A stretch of DNA of 64,000 nucleotides, taken from assembly GCA_020091685.1 (NCBI GenBank), contig CM034601.1, positions 3,534,920 through 3,598,919 on the forward strand, in the 5' to 3' direction. The stretch is from Lutjanus erythropterus (lineage: Eukaryota; Chordata; Actinopteri; Lutjaniformes; Lutjanidae). The position numbers and the translations under genes are program-made. The notes below the pieces were generated by a model that saw only the letters and a list, made by a program, of their open reading frames with translations, did not search any database and was not told the DNA's origin. Positions 46,201 to 59,242 of this stretch are shown here, piece after piece; the first letter of the stretch is position 1, and the number at the start of each line of letters is the position of its first letter.

Positions 46201-47889
46201 TTATAGGATTATGTTGATTATTATTCTGTGTTATGATTAAAAGTAACCAAACAACAGATTTTATGTGACTGGACAGTTGGAATATCATTATCATTAGTTT
46301 CACAGGAACAAAAAGGTCATGTGATTAGAAATTACATTTCTGAGTGCTCCTAAGAACACATCAGTGACCTCCTTTCAAACATATTGCTTCCAGCGCTCTG
46401 ATCTCTGAACGCCCCACTGGAGGTGGTACCATCTCAGTTCTTTTGGGTGGACTTTTTATTAATAGTTAATACAGTTTGCTGCTGACCCTGTTCATTGCTT
46501 AGCCTTCGCGCTGGTACTCCTCTCTGCTAATCCAAACCACCCATTTAAAACAAGTCATTCAGGGAGCCATGGGTTCCACGTTTGCCTTGAATAAGGTCCG
46601 TGGTTAAACTCACAATACCAGTCAACACTCGAGTGCTGCATCACAGCCCTCAGATGATGAAACCACAAAGAGAGTCAGGCAATTAACAAGATTTTCTCCT
46701 TTTTTTTCCCCAGACTGAATAGTTTTCACCAGCCCTGATCTCTGACCTTCTCATAGCTGTTTGGTGGCAGGTGGGGCCTTTGAAAAAGAGCCACTTTAGA
46801 TGAAATGAAATAAAACCCCGCCTGGGCGAATGACTCAACACGAGGAGGATAAAGTCCTTGCCGTGCCCTAATAGTCTGTAGTTCTTCAAGGTTTCCTCTT
46901 GGCTCAGTCCAAGGTATACCATTAGCGTTAATGGCCTTCCATTTAAAGCGTAGGTGTTTGATTATGGGATTTTAAATGTGAATAACTCCCTCAGAGGAGA
47001 GGAGAGGAGACCGGTCGGTGCGATGCACTACATTAATTCACAAGTGGAGGAGGAGAAAGTGGGAGTATGTAAACAACTAATGGACTTTTTCACAGTCTGT
47101 CGAGAGTCGCAGGGCAAGAGGAAGAAGAGCAGAGAGAGAGAAAAGAGGTCGAAACTTGTTTTTTTATTCTTTGCCAACACTTCGGTGAATATTTCAGAGG
47201 TCTGACGAGTTCATTTATGGGTAAAATAAAAAGCTTTGAAAATGTGGAAATATAAAATATACAGCACAATGTCGCCAGTCCACAGCCATTAATGCAAGAA
47301 TGTTGAGGTTTGATCGAGTCACCGGTGATATTTTTCTATTTCTGACTGATTAATTCTAACATGCGTTGGTGTATGAGTGTGAGTGAACAGCCTCACGTCA
47401 CCCCAGCAGCTGCAGCAGCTGTTCTGAACAGACCGAGCGGCAGGTTCGCCCCTCAATCACTTCTATCGCCTGCTTTATATTTGACTGTGATATTTTACAA
47501 TGTCTTTGATTTATAGAAGCATTTGGGACATTTGGGGTGCAGACCTCCGCCGCAGATCCCACTCTGAAGGTCTTACAGAGGAAAGTTCAGAGCTAAAGTC
47601 AAGACAGAAAAACTTCCAATTAGAAACATTAGATGCATTAGTTATTTTGTTCTAGCAGCTTACATAACTATGTTTAAGTCCCTATTCAGTCAAAATCAAT
47701 GTTTTTATCACATATTTTTTATACTATATGTCATCTATATGCCCGTATCTGGTCCAAAAAAGTTTTGTGAACTCTTTTAGGTGTTTGTAGCTCATCATTT
47801 CCTGCATTAAATGTTCCTTACTCATCCTGCACTTGGAGGAGTGTACTAATTTTCGGTTCTATGAAACATTTTCTCACTTCCTTCCAGAT

Positions 47890-48130
47890 TTTTTTCTGGC
47901 GGCCAGGCCTCTCTGACTCTCAGAGACATTTTAGTTTGGGTGTAACGCACATTCAGCGCTATTGGCTACTATAAACGGCAAACAGTATCGTGACAAGGCC
48001 CTCCCTGGCTGCCTGTTTTACAGGAATCACGTAAACATGTGGAAGGAAATCGCACTCCGTTTGCCGTTTCATGAGAACTTGAATGTTCGGTGCAGTGATG
48101 TTTACAGAGGGGGTCTTTTCTCGAACGTAA
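47890..48130. repeat. Interspersed repeat, copy A
   Basis: ATTGGCTACTATAAACGGCA, then CTGCCTGTTTTACAGGAATC and ACGTAAACATG align with 60810-60900 (GTGGCTACTGTAAATGCC, CTGCCTAATTTACAGGAAAC, ACGTAAATATG). The 65-residue ORF here falls inside the repeat. Confidence 0.65.
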
Positions 48131-49324
48131 CAAAATACACCTACCGGTCCTACATCTAAAGACAACACGTTCTTACTCCCAAATTGTCAGTTTTGCTCGT
48201 GCAGGGCTAAGTGGTCAAGTCCGGGTAAACTTTCTAAATAAAGGCACAAAAATCCCTCGCTTAAATTTGGAAAAGATCATGGTTTAGATTTAAATAATTG
48301 TGTTAGTTATGTAAGTCCTTGTGTGTAACATTCATAACTTACAAACGTTGCAGAGAAATCAACCTTGACTTTTGGTTTCACACGGGACACGGACCCATGA
48401 ATGTACAAACCCCGGTTTCCTGGGTGTAAGTCCTGTGTTTATTTGGCTCGTCCATCCACCTTCCCAAAGAAAACTTTGTCACTTTTAACGTACTTCACGT
48501 AGATACTACGCACCTGACTTTGATGGCATAATAAAACATGACATTTGAGGGCTTCATAGTTTCAAGCACAAGGCCACTGATCAAGCTGCTATATTTGATG
48601 CGTTGGGAGTGAGAATGGGCTTCCAAAGCTCACTAATTAACTATTAAAATGTTTGGCTAATCAATACAAATAGCAAATTGTGAAAAAAAACTAGGGGAGT
48701 TAATCTGATAAAGTGCCGTCCCAGTGGAGAATAAATATTCCAGAGCCTGCTAAGCTGCCCTGTATGCTAAAACAATTGCTAAATGGTTAAATTTTTAATA
48801 GTTCCCTGTGAGTATTTATTACAGAGGCGAAGTATACTAAATCTGAGAAACAGTTTTAATTTTAAACCAAGGTTTGGAACTGTTTTGCCATAAATTTATC
48901 ATGACTTTAAGCGTGCTGGTGCCGGTGCCCTTTTTATTTCATTCTCCCCTGTGCCTCAGGTGCTGCCAACTGTGTTTTTCAGGTAAAAAAAACAACAACT
49001 ATAAGTTAACACTGGTGTGTCAAACTTAAACTCAAACTTGCCACTTTGTCCACTTTTATCCTTTCTGACAGACATTTTCTACTGTGTGAACAGCAGTCAT
49101 GATAATAACATCTTTTATCAGCACAAATCCCTGTGGACTTCTCTACAATTTTGCAAAATGTATTATTATTATTATTATTTTATTTGAGGTTTGGAAAGTG
49201 CTTGAGTTTTGGATAAAGTTTGTGAACCTGCTGGAAATAGTAATCAAATTACTTTCATAATGGGTTGTTGCCTGACTGAATGAGTTAGTAAACTTTTTAG
49301 ATAAAGAAATAAAATAAGTCAGAT
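48131..49324. other. No gene identified
   Basis: No recognisable feature apart from an ATT triplet run at 49157-49180. Confidence 0.5.
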
Positions 49325-49410
49325 AATTGCTGAGTCAGGGTCTTGGGACCCGCTGTGGTTTCTGGCGACCCCCTAAGGGGGGCCTGCATCCCAGGTTGGG
49401 AACCACTGGT
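49325..49410 (-). mobile_element. hAT-type transposon end, reverse orientation
   Basis: On the minus strand this reads CCAGTGGTTCCCAACCTGGG then GCCCCCCTTAGGGGGTCGCC, the standard terminus of an abundant nonautonomous hAT family. Confidence 0.75.
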
Positions 49411-49829
49411 CTAACAGACTGTTGCTATGAAGAACAGGCTGTTGCTATGGACACAGTTTTGAACATAGGACATGGAGAAGCAATACATTCATTTTTAAAT
49501 CAATTAAATCTTTTTTAAATAAATATTTTGTGTGAAATTCCATTTCCTGTCTGAAGTAACAGACTACAGGAAGCAGAAGACATTACAAAAGTTCTCGTTA
49601 AAGAAATCATCACCACTGACGTTTGTTTTCTGACATATTTCATTGCTCTTTGATTTGTTCATGTATTTATTCACACTATGCGCTCAGTTAAAGCCTCATC
49701 TCAAAGTCACAGAGGGGACAGGCCTCCAGTCTCTGACTGAGCTGACATGTTTGACTGTGGAGATCAGGATTAAAGCAGAGCTCAGGGCCTGACCTCTGGC
49801 TCTGCTAACAAAGACACTCTCTCTCACTG

Positions 49830-49830
<1 letters not shown>

Positions 49831-49862
<32 letters not shown>
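49831..49862. repeat. TG microsatellite
   Basis: About 16 TG units. Further interrupted TG tracts continue to 50215 and produce Cys-Val ORFs without biological meaning. Confidence 0.95.
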
Positions 49863-49863
<1 letters not shown>

Positions 49864-50830
49864 TTTGCTGTGTATAAAGGTTACACAAGACTGTGTTTCC
49901 TTTTCCCAAGCAAGAGCCTCACGGGCGTCAGAGGAGGAAGAATCCAACAATGCTCCCAGCGGATGGGAGTTTCTGTGTGTGTTTGTGTGTGTGTGCTACA
50001 TGTGTACGAGTGTGTGGATGTGTGTGTATCCTTTGCATGTATGTGTTCAGTTGTTTAAGGGCGGCAGCCTCGGTACATAAGGATGAGATGTGTTGTGTTT
50101 ACTCTCACCAGCATAGCCTCGCTGCACATTGGCTGCTGCTTGCGTGTGTGCTCTGGGGTGTGTGCGTGTTTAAGTTTACTTTGTGTTCTTGTAAATGTGT
50201 GTGTGTGTTTGTATTCTAATCTGAATCCAGCCTCGGAGGCTTCGGGCTGGTATTTCCGATGCAGCAGGACAGGAAGCGGCCCGCTCTCTTGAACCGTGTC
50301 CCTCCCTCTGAATGCAGCAAGCACACGCTCTGTGAGACCAATCACTTCATCTGTGTTTGTGCGACAGAGAGGCACTGCCTTTCTGTGTGTATCTGCTGTA
50401 TGTACAGTACAGCATGAGCCTGAAAGTTAATCCCAAAGTCAATATTTAAAAAAGAAACAAATAATTCCAATAATCAATTCATCATTTAAGTCATTTATCA
50501 ACACAAAATAACCCAGCTTCACAAATGTGAGGATTTGCCACTTTCCTCTGTTTTATATGAGTGGAAACTAAACATTTTTGGCTTTTGGATGTTTGATCAC
50601 ACAAAACAAACAACCTGAAATCATCAATTTAAGCACTGATGAACAGTATAGACTAAACCATGGCCACCAGGTTGACTGATTCTCTAGTCTGGCATCAAGA
50701 CATGTAACAGAGGTTTCTTGAGTAAAAAATAAATGACCAATCAGCGCCATGAGGCGGGATTAAGGCCGTTGTCAAGCTCGCGTGGTAAACAAGGAGGAGC
50801 AACAACAATGGCAACCGCTATATGCAGCTG

Positions 50831-51454
50831 TTAAAGGGACAGCTCACCCAAAAATGAAAAATCAGTCATTATCATCATTATACTCACCCAGGTTTAGTTT
50901 TTTTAGTCTGCAAAACGATGCTGGAGTTTCACAGAATGTCCTAAACAATTTAAATGAATGGTGACCAGTTTTAAAACAAAAAAAGTAAGTGGAAAAAAAA
51001 CATAAAATGCCTTCATACTGCTTGTCTGGTGTAATCCAAGTCTCCTAAAACCCCAACATGCTGTTTGCACACCGTCACACCACACAAACACACACACACA
51101 CCCAGTTCAGACAGTGTGCATGTGAATGTTGTGCTAAGCTAAGGATCTACAGTGAAGATTCAGGCTAAAAACATGGTGTAAATAACATTTTTTTTAAGTT
51201 AACTTGGCATGTCGGGGCTTTAGGGGACTTGGATTACAACAGATGAGCAGCATGGAGGTATTTTCTATTTTTTTCCAGTCGCTTTTTATGTTTGAAAATT
51301 GGTCACCATTCACTTTCATTGTATGGGAAACTGCAACTCCACTGTTTTCCTGTGAAACTCCAGCGGACTTACAAAATAAACCCGTCCTTCACTCGGCATG
51401 AGGGTGAGTAGATAATGACCGAATTTTCATTTTTTGGGTGAACTATGCCTTTAA
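50831..51454. mobile_element. TTAA-flanked foldback MITE, 624 bp
   Basis: TTAAAGGGACAGCTCACCCA begins it and TTTTGGGTGAACTATGCCTTTAA ends it. Inner arms also pair: CTGGAGTTTCACAG at 50921 with CTGTTTTCCTGTGAAACTCC at 51342-51361. The centre repeats ACTTGGATTACA in both orientations. It is noncoding and flanked by TTAA. Confidence 0.85.
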
Positions 51455-53162
51455 GGCTGGTTTAACCTTACTAACACAAAGTTGTTGCAGGACTGGCAGC
51501 CAAGTGAACTTCCAGAGTGTCATTGCCAGCACATCATTTTAACCGTTGCATGTATGTTGTCTTAATGTTGCCACCACTTTTTGGAGACGTTGTGTGTTTT
51601 AGCAATGTTGTAATGCTGAGATATAGCCGACCATTTGGACAGATCTACGTCATGAGATTTATAGAAATAAAAACCTGGGTTAAGCGACCTCCCGTAGCTC
51701 CTGCTCTCAAGTTAAAGTCTGTGAAACAGAGCTCATTTTCAGTGCTGATCAAGACTCATTATTCACAAGAGTTAACACTGTTTTTGCCAACCTAGTATTT
51801 TGTAATTTAGGCGCTTTTGGCAGCTGTAGAAGCTCCAGTTATTTAAAATTATGCAGCGGGTGGAGGATCAGACCCGGGGGTGCAGTTACACTTTAAACAA
51901 GTTCTGTGGTATTTGTTGCCTAAACTCAGCCAAACTTTTACAATAGCAGATCAGAAGACAGTCATAATAATCATGACTGGTCATAAAAAGTTATGTAGGA
52001 AGGCACTGACCAACAGTCTATTTTTTGTTTAGATATGAGGACAAGTAAGGGGAACACAGTGGGTGTGGATTGAGTACAAGAGGGATATTTCACTGTTTTT
52101 CTCAGCAATTCCACCCAAGTGTATTATTGTTATATAAGACAGTCAGCACCAGATTTCTTTAAAACAGGGTGGTGAAAATAGCACTAAGTGTTTTTGTTTC
52201 TTGAGCCGGTACTTTCAGCTAAGCAGGTTGGTATAAATATATAAATCTCGACTCTCTGAGTCATGAATTCTGTGGCTGACACACATCTGCACTGCCGTTT
52301 TGAATCAGAACGATGGCATTTCCTTCCCATAAACAAGTATATACGGCTTAATTTACACATCATAGCAAATCCCCTTCTGTCTCTGTGTGTAATTCAAGTC
52401 GCAGCATGAATGTTACACCCATCATTCCTGCTAAATAAAACACAACAACCGCAGCTTCTTCAAAGGAATGAATGTCTTCATTAAGTGCTTAAATCCTGGG
52501 TTCCTTTTCCGTGGAAGTAAACATTCATCGCCGCTCCTGTTTGGCTGTGCGGAGGCAGATCCCGACTCAAGCAAGCAGCCTCCCACTGTCGCAATCAATT
52601 AATTGGGAATCTGATTAGAGCGGCTCTTTATTAGCACTTAGGAATGATCTGAGAGTGTGAAGTAATGGGCCGTCCACACACACTTCATTTGGAAAGTGTC
52701 TTTATGAGGGGTGCACCTCCTAAAACCAACGGCTGGACGCTCTGGCAGCTAACACAGCGGAGTGTTTGGGCATCGTCGTTTCAGTGCCAGTATGCCTCTG
52801 TCATTTCAAATCTGCTGGTTGTTTTTGCCAAATGATCATTATCTAAATTCAGAGGAGTCTGTGGATTTGAGAGAATAAGATTTATGTCTCCTTTTTGTCC
52901 CTCCAATTTTATTTTGGCTGTTTGTCACAGCAAGAAAAGATATCTGTTTCGGTAAGTATTACAAGACAGTGCCATGTCTTCCTGTGATACGAAACCCAAC
53001 GGGCTGCTTATTTAAATTCACAATTGCCAAAAATGGTGAAGGAAAAACTCCCTTCATTGCTCTACGGCTGTAAAACAACACAGCAAAGAGGTCTGGAGTT
53101 CAGATACTCAGTTTTTAAGTATGGACCGGGAGTCATCTGAAATGTAAAAACACAAAGCTGTT
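51455..53162. other. No gene identified
   Basis: Unannotated AT-rich sequence. No exon or element end is recognisable. Confidence 0.5.
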
Positions 53163-53480
53163 TTAAAGGGTTAGTTTGGAGTTTTTGAAGTAGGGTATGT
53201 GAGGTACTTAGTTTAGAGGAGCAGCAGGAGCACCAGTGTAGGAAGCTAAGCGATGCACTGCAGCAACAAAACATATTTTTGATACCACAATCAGTATCAG
53301 TTTAAGTGTACTATATATTTAGGATATTTTCACTGCTTTGCTGTCAGAGACTTTTTTTAAATGGAAAAAGTGCCGTTATAAAAGCCAAATATCAGTCTCT
53401 TTAAACCAGCCAGACTGCTTTGGCAAAATCAGTAATTTCACCTCGCAGAATGCAGGAGTTGCTGCAGCCTCATTTAATAA
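53163..53480. mobile_element. Left part of a foldback element related to 4048-4784
   Basis: TTAAAGGGTTAGTTTGGAGT, then TATGTGAGGTACTTAG mirrors the terminus of the 4.05-4.78 kb element. CCAGACTGCTTTGGCAAAAT then CAGTAATTTCACCTC (about 53408-53443) corresponds to its interior. The right end is not found. Confidence 0.5.
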
Positions 53481-56400
53481 ACAGACTTAAGACTTAAGTA
53501 TGACTTAACACAGAGCATCACATATAAGTGGTTATTTGTAAAGCCTTAATTTAGATTTTTCTGCTCGTTATGTAGGGACATTACAGTTTGGGATGCACAT
53601 GTTCCTTAAGGGGCCTAAATATGATAAGAAATTTGTCCACTATATCCTGTCTGCTGGGTGAACAAATGGCTGAGCTGCCTTTAGCACTGGATTTAGGTAA
53701 ATTACCATGCATTATGTTAACTGGCGAGATCTTAGTCTGTTTTCAATGCAGCATTATAGAGTTTAAGGAACCCTGAAAAACTTTTTCTTCAGTCTTGTCT
53801 GGGAGGGAACCTGATTTACAAAACTCTCACAAGCTTTGTGTTGCTTTGTGTTGTTCCGATGTTGCACAAATTTTAAAATGGTCACTTTCATGAGATCTTC
53901 TGCAGATCTGGAGTTCCCGTCAGTCTCTCCTTCCTCTGCTTGTGTTTGAAAAACAAGGTCAAAGTTCAAATTTCTGAACAACGTGATACGAATTATGTGT
54001 TTGTCTTTTTTTATGAGCCCAATATTTAGTCCACTGAATAAAACATGTGCATTCAGTCTCCTCTCTCATCGCCATGATCTTCAAATCCAAAGTCTGTGCT
54101 GCTTTATATAAAAGGATTTCTGACTGATTGATTTTCATTTATTTAAATTCCTGCACCATATGGTTCTCAGCCTGTATGAGCTTATAAGACACTCAGCAAC
54201 AACACCAACAGCAAGTCTACAAATTCTGAAATAAGAAAATTTTAAAACGTAAACCAAAAATCATGCTTTTATAATGATATACTGACCATTTTCCTAGTCA
54301 ATATATCATACAGTGAGGGATTAATTGACTACATTTATCATCGACGCTGAATGCACATGAAAAGTCCCAAATTTTCTCTTTAACTATGAAACAGTTCAGA
54401 GGCATGTAAAGCCAAATTCATTATTTAACATGTAGAGCAGCCTATATGGTACCGCATTGTGTTTTCTCCACTGGAAGGACACCCAAGAGGGCCCTTTATC
54501 ACGTTTTATCTACCACAGGGGCATCCAAAAGACCACTTTAACAGCTTACCCCCCTCTTGAGTCCACCAGTGGTTAGTTAGTTTGTTTGCATAAAAAAGAA
54601 TAAATCTGTAGGTCTGTAAGAATCTGTAAGAATATGAAAATAAATGTAGAGATATGAGGAGAAATAAATAAAAGAATAAACAAGAAAATAATGTGTAGGG
54701 AAGTAACAAAGTACAAAGTAAATCTTTATATTTCCAAAATTATTTTTGTATTCTTTTACAGGCTGATTCTTTTTTTATACCCTGGTGACTCCACAAGTAC
54801 CTCACACAAGCCTTCGTCAAAGAATACGAACTATCCCTTTAAACACAGTAAAAAATGTACAAAGCCACTTTTAGGTATAGACATGCATCTGTAAGGACTA
54901 AGCAAAGAAGAAGAAAGAAAGAAGGAAGTTCTTTTACTGGTGTCAGAAAACTTTATAATGGTGTCAAGGACAAGGCCACGCAAGTGAATTAATTTTATTT
55001 TGTCCTCTAAAAAAGGACGTACAAACTACTTTAAAAATAGTTAAATGGAGAGGTCATGTTCTCCTCTCCATCAACTGATATGAAGCCATTTTATTAACAG
55101 TCCAGGCTCCTGGTTCAGCTTTTAGTCTCTTTGTTTCTTGATACCATCAGCGAGCAAAGGTGCCACTTTAACCAAAACACAGCAGACATGATTTCATCTT
55201 TATTTTCTTTTTGTAAATAGAAGACATTTTATAAGAGACCTATGATGCACTTTATCTCAGAGCTCTTTTGAATGATGTTTTTGATATCTACTCTGAATTA
55301 AATGACTCCCTGCATTGTGAAAAGGTTGTGCTCTGAGCGGCAGTGCGGAGCTCTTTGCAGCTTTTATCCACTTTCATCAAAGAAACCAGCAGCTGAGGAG
55401 TAAAAGGGCTGTTTTCCTCTGGGGTAGCTGGGTAAACCCAGCTGTCAAATGCCAGGATATATTGGACTTGCAGTATATTCAACTGGTAGTGGAGATGATG
55501 AGGGATGATCTGTTCGTACTTCACTGTTCACGTCTCTGCTCGGTAATTCAATTCATTTGCAGCATCAGTTGCAGGTCATTTGCCAGTGACCCCCCCAGAA
55601 CGCCAGAACTGCTGGAGAGTACCAGCGACAGGTCTACGGGACCCATGACATGTAAACACATAGTTAACACTGGGAAACACTGCACTTTGTTTAGATTTAG
55701 GCAACAAAACTACCTGATTGCCTTAAAATAAGTACATTAGGTAAGTCATGTGACATAAGTGATGTAAGTCACATACTGTACGTAAAGTCGGAATGTACCG
55801 ATCGACCATCCAGAGACCGGAACTGAACGTTTTTTAGTCACATATCCATATCTGAACTTCCATCTTCTATCCCCTCCTTTCCCTGCAACCCATTTCCCAC
55901 CTTCATCCATCCAACAACGTCTAACATTAATGGGGTACACTCATAGTTTATATTAAAAAATTAGGAAAAAAAAGAAAAGAAAGAGCGGAATTAATTAGTA
56001 CAAAAAAGAGGGGAAAAAAGAAACTAAAAAAGTGAACAAGGAACAAAAACAAAAAAACAAAGGCACAAGACAACAGGACATTTCTCTCAGCCACTGACCT
56101 ACCCCAGATCTGGTAGAGTTTTTCCAAGAAAGGACAATCAGACGTCTTGCTGGTAATAGAGACAATGTGGCTGACAGTTACAAATTAGTTTTTAAGATTA
56201 TCTAGCTTCTGTATCGTGACGTATTTCCAAATTTAACAGGATAGGAAGGAGGACATAACGTAAGGAGGAATATGAAAATCAAAAACTATCCTTGTCATAA
56301 CCAGATGACAAGAAACACAATTAGCCGTGTTCACTGACGGGGGAGGCTTGTGAGGAATCTTTACCTCGCTGCTAAACTAAACATTTATATTGTGTCTGTT

Positions 56401-56874
56401 TGTCTGCAACACTGCAGTTGACAGAGACAATTACTGTAGTGCATACTGAAATGGGAATTTAAAAAATGGGAGGAAGAAAAGTGGTAAAAATCCCCAAACA
56501 GACAAAAAAAGGAGAAAGTTTGAGGCACCAACTGTTTCACTTAACTGATAGATGAGAGCTGTTTGTTACAAAATGCCCATTCAGCTCCAGCGTTGTTAAT
56601 ATAACAAGCAGAAATGGCTGTTGGGGGATTTACTTGATGGATGGCTTTCTTCTTGCCATCTTGTTATCTTCTTCTAGAGTTCATCCTCATTTCCACACTA
56701 AAACACAAACATTACCATATTGTCAGCCATGTTTTTCTTTTTGATGAATAGCCAGTTGCAGGGGAGTGTATTTGGACTGCGCAGATGTGAATGTCTGCAT
56801 CTGTTTCTGAGTGAAACTGGGACTGAAACCGCCCTGCGTGCTCTGGAAATTTCCTCAGTTAATTTAAGATTAAA
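53481..56874. other. No gene identified
   Basis: The stretch contains A-rich runs at 55955-56060 and a GGTTAG/TAAGT-type repeat at 55690-55790. ORFs are short and featureless. Confidence 0.5.
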
Positions 56875-57010
56875 AGAGGGGCACTGTCGGTAGAGCGGTG
56901 GCCCACTGATCGCGGGGTTGGCGGTTCGATCCTCATGTCCACATATTGAAGTGTCCTTGGGTAAGACACTGAACCCTGTGTTGCTCTCCAGCCACAGGAG
57001 GATCCACAAG
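56875..57010 (+). repeat. tRNA-derived SINE fragment
   Basis: TCGGTAGAGCGGTGGCCCAC has the form of an A box and GGCGGTTCGATCC that of a B box, about 30 bp apart, as in a tRNA-like pol III promoter. It continues into TGAAGTGTCCTTGGGTAAGA and CACTGAACCC, a body common to a teleost SINE family. The anticodon arm is not tRNA-like, so it is not a tRNA gene. Confidence 0.7.
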
Positions 57011-57126
57011 CTGGTGCATTCTGAATCACTAGTCCAAAGCCCTCAGAAAAAAGCCTGTGCCAAATCAAATATGTGGATCAGAAAAGAAATTAGGGTTGCC
57101 ACAATACTGGACTTTAGAATTTCTAT

Positions 57127-57275
57127 CAGCGGTGGAAAGACAAAATCTGTGCTTAAGTACAAGTCCTATTATATTACTAAAATATTTCTCAATTGCACGT
57201 AAAAGTACTGCTGCTAGAAAAATACTACCATAAAACTACTCAGAGTATTAGTTTTTAACTATTTATGTTTAATGC
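57127..57275 (+). mobile_element. hAT-type end fragment related to 35129-35930
   Basis: CAGCGGTGGAAAGACAAAAT, then CTTAAGTACAAGTCC, ACGTAAAAGTACTGCTG matches the left end of the 35.1-kb element. The right end is absent. Confidence 0.6.
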
Positions 57276-57350
57276 GTTATCAAAGTCTGTTTCTCAAAAT
57301 CTTCAGTCTAAATTCCTCCCAGCTAAAGTTGCGAATTTTGTTAATTTTCC

Positions 57351-57698
57351 TTAAATGCAGAGTGTGTAGGATTTATCTTAGCTGTTCGTAAACGCAGCAC
57401 GACATCAAACACCAATGTTTTGGGTTGGTAAAACGTCCTGAACTCAGCAAAACAATGAGAAAAAAATAAGGAAATACAAGCATACAGTCATAAGTGATGA
57501 CTGATGATGTTACATGAGTTAATACATTGTTTTTCAAGGAAAATGTTGCAGATTACACCTTTAATCAACAGTCGAAAACACTAACAATCGCTTAATACTT
57601 ATTTTCAGGGGATTATACGCTAAACATACTTATGAAGATTGTATTTCTGACATGTTCTGCTAATAGATCCCTGTAAATCTTACACACAGGACCTTTAA
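57351..57698. mobile_element. TTAA-flanked MITE, 348 bp
   Basis: Starts TTAAATGCAGAGTGTGTAGG and ends CTTACACACAGGACCTTTAA, the same inverted termini as 33073-33651, but with a shorter interior. It is followed at once by an ATT triplet run. Confidence 0.75.
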
Positions 57699-57699
57699 G

Positions 57700-57756
57700 T
57701 TATTATTATTACTATTATTATTATTATTATTATCATCATTATTATTATTATTATTC
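57700..57756. repeat. ATT trinucleotide microsatellite
   Basis: TTATTATTACTATTATTATT-type run with a few CAT interruptions. Confidence 0.9.
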
Positions 57757-57775
57757 ATTCATCCAGGAAATTAGG

Positions 57776-58320
57776 TTAATGAGACATAAGAGAGAAAGAT
57801 GAGGGGCGATCATAATAACAAAGAAGAAGAATAATGGAGAAGCAGACTGAAATAAATAAAACTGATCTGTGACACAAATTCAAAAAACACAAACTGAATA
57901 GGCAAACAAACAAACATTTACATGCAGCCCTGCAGCGTCTCGCGTGCAGTTTCGACAGGCGCCTCATCCCGCTGAGTCACGGGGACGCCCCGCAGCTGAC
58001 CCTTCCAACTGTACTGGTTGACACACACTATAAATAAAGCGCTCTCCGTTGTTTTGTTCTGGGCAGTGGATGGAAACCCCGGGACACTGCCAAGGGTCAG
58101 CAGAGCCCCTGGCACCATGTTCAGAGATGTTATTACCAGGCTTTCAGCATGATTATTGTTCCAAAATTCCTCCAAACGCCAAGTGTGACAGTTGGGCTGA
58201 ATCTGTGCAATGTTTGACATCCTCCTCTGACAGAAGTCCAAGTGTGGACACTGGTGAGGGACAGAAGCTAACCCCGGAGCCGCTGCATGGATACGAACAG
58301 TCCGAGACTAAAATAGTTTA
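57776..58320. other. GC-richer island, function unknown
   Basis: GC content rises between about 57930 and 58300, with several CpGs (GCAGCGTCTCGCGTGC). A TATAAATA sits at 58030 on the plus strand. Short ORFs occur on both strands but none resembles a family I know. Confidence 0.3.
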
Positions 58321-58470
58321 TTAAAATGTCATTCCATTTTGAAAAATCCTAATTCAAGTTTGTCATTTATTAAGATTTTTGTATTCAGCATTAATGAGAA
58401 TTTATTCTTTACTACAGTGGATCTATTAAAGGAGCAATCTGCAGCCATTGCGCCTGCAAAAATGAGGGAC

Positions 58471-58939
58471 TTAAAGGGATAGTTCATCCAAAAATGAAAA
58501 TTCAGTGGTTATCTACTCACCCTCATGCCAAATGAAGGTCGGGTTTAGTTTTTTAGTCCACAAAACACTGCTGGAGTTTCACAGGAAAACAGCGTTAAAG
58601 AATCTCCCAAACAATGGAAGTGAATGGTGACCAGTTTTCAGCAGAGTAAAAACATAAAATGCCTCCATCCTCTACCTGTCTGGTATAATCCAAGTCCACT
58701 AAAACCCCGACATGATATAATGTTATTTCCACCATGTTTTTTATCCTGAATCTTCACTGTAGATCTTTAGCTTGAAGCCACGTTCACGTGCACACTGTCT
58801 GAACTGGGTGTGTGTGTGTTGTGACGGTGTGCAAACGGCATGCTGGGACTTTAGGAGACTTGGATTACACTAGACGAGCAGTATGGAGGCATTTTATGTT
58901 TTTTTTCCCAGTTGTTTTGGTCATGTTTGAAAACTGGTC
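58471..58939. mobile_element. Second copy of the TTAAAGGGAYAGTTCA foldback MITE, right end lost
   Basis: TTAAAGGGATAGTTCATCCA begins it. CTGGAGTTTCACAGGAAAAC, TGAATGGTGACCAGTTTT and TGGGACTTTAGGAGACTTGG match the 50831-51454 copy in the same order. It stops near ATGTTTGAAAACTGGTCA without the closing inverted terminus. Confidence 0.75.
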
Positions 58940-59019
58940 AGGTGCCTCCCACCTGCTTTGAAACTCCCTGTAGTATGAGTGGTGGGAGCGCTATTCATAA
59001 TAGACACATGAAATTGTCT

Positions 59020-59090
59020 CGTGGGCCGTATCTAATTGTATCGCTGGCCATATCCGGCCCGCGGGCCTTGAGTTTGACGTGTGATCTACA
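59020..59090 (-). mobile_element. hAT-type end fragment (GGCCCGCGGGCC type)
   Basis: GGCCATATCCGGCCCGCGGG then CCTTGAGTTTGACGTG is the usual sub-terminal sequence of a hAT family. A related piece (CGGCCCGCAGACCACATGTG) is at 21970-21990. Confidence 0.55.
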
Positions 59091-59242
59091 TGAATCCATG
59101 AATCCATGAATGCAGCATTAGTTACACCTGCTCCATCATCGGTGTTATTTGTGACATGAGTTCTTTCATAATTGCATCTGTTCCATCAACAGTATTATTA
59201 GCCACACCTGGGCTCTCATCAGTGTAATAGTTAAGCCTGACG

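Noticed and set aside
49831..50219. Cys/Val-rich ORFs
   Set aside because: Translation of TG microsatellites.
56880..56945. tRNA gene
   Set aside because: A- and B-box-like words are present but no cloverleaf forms, and the sequence continues into a SINE body.
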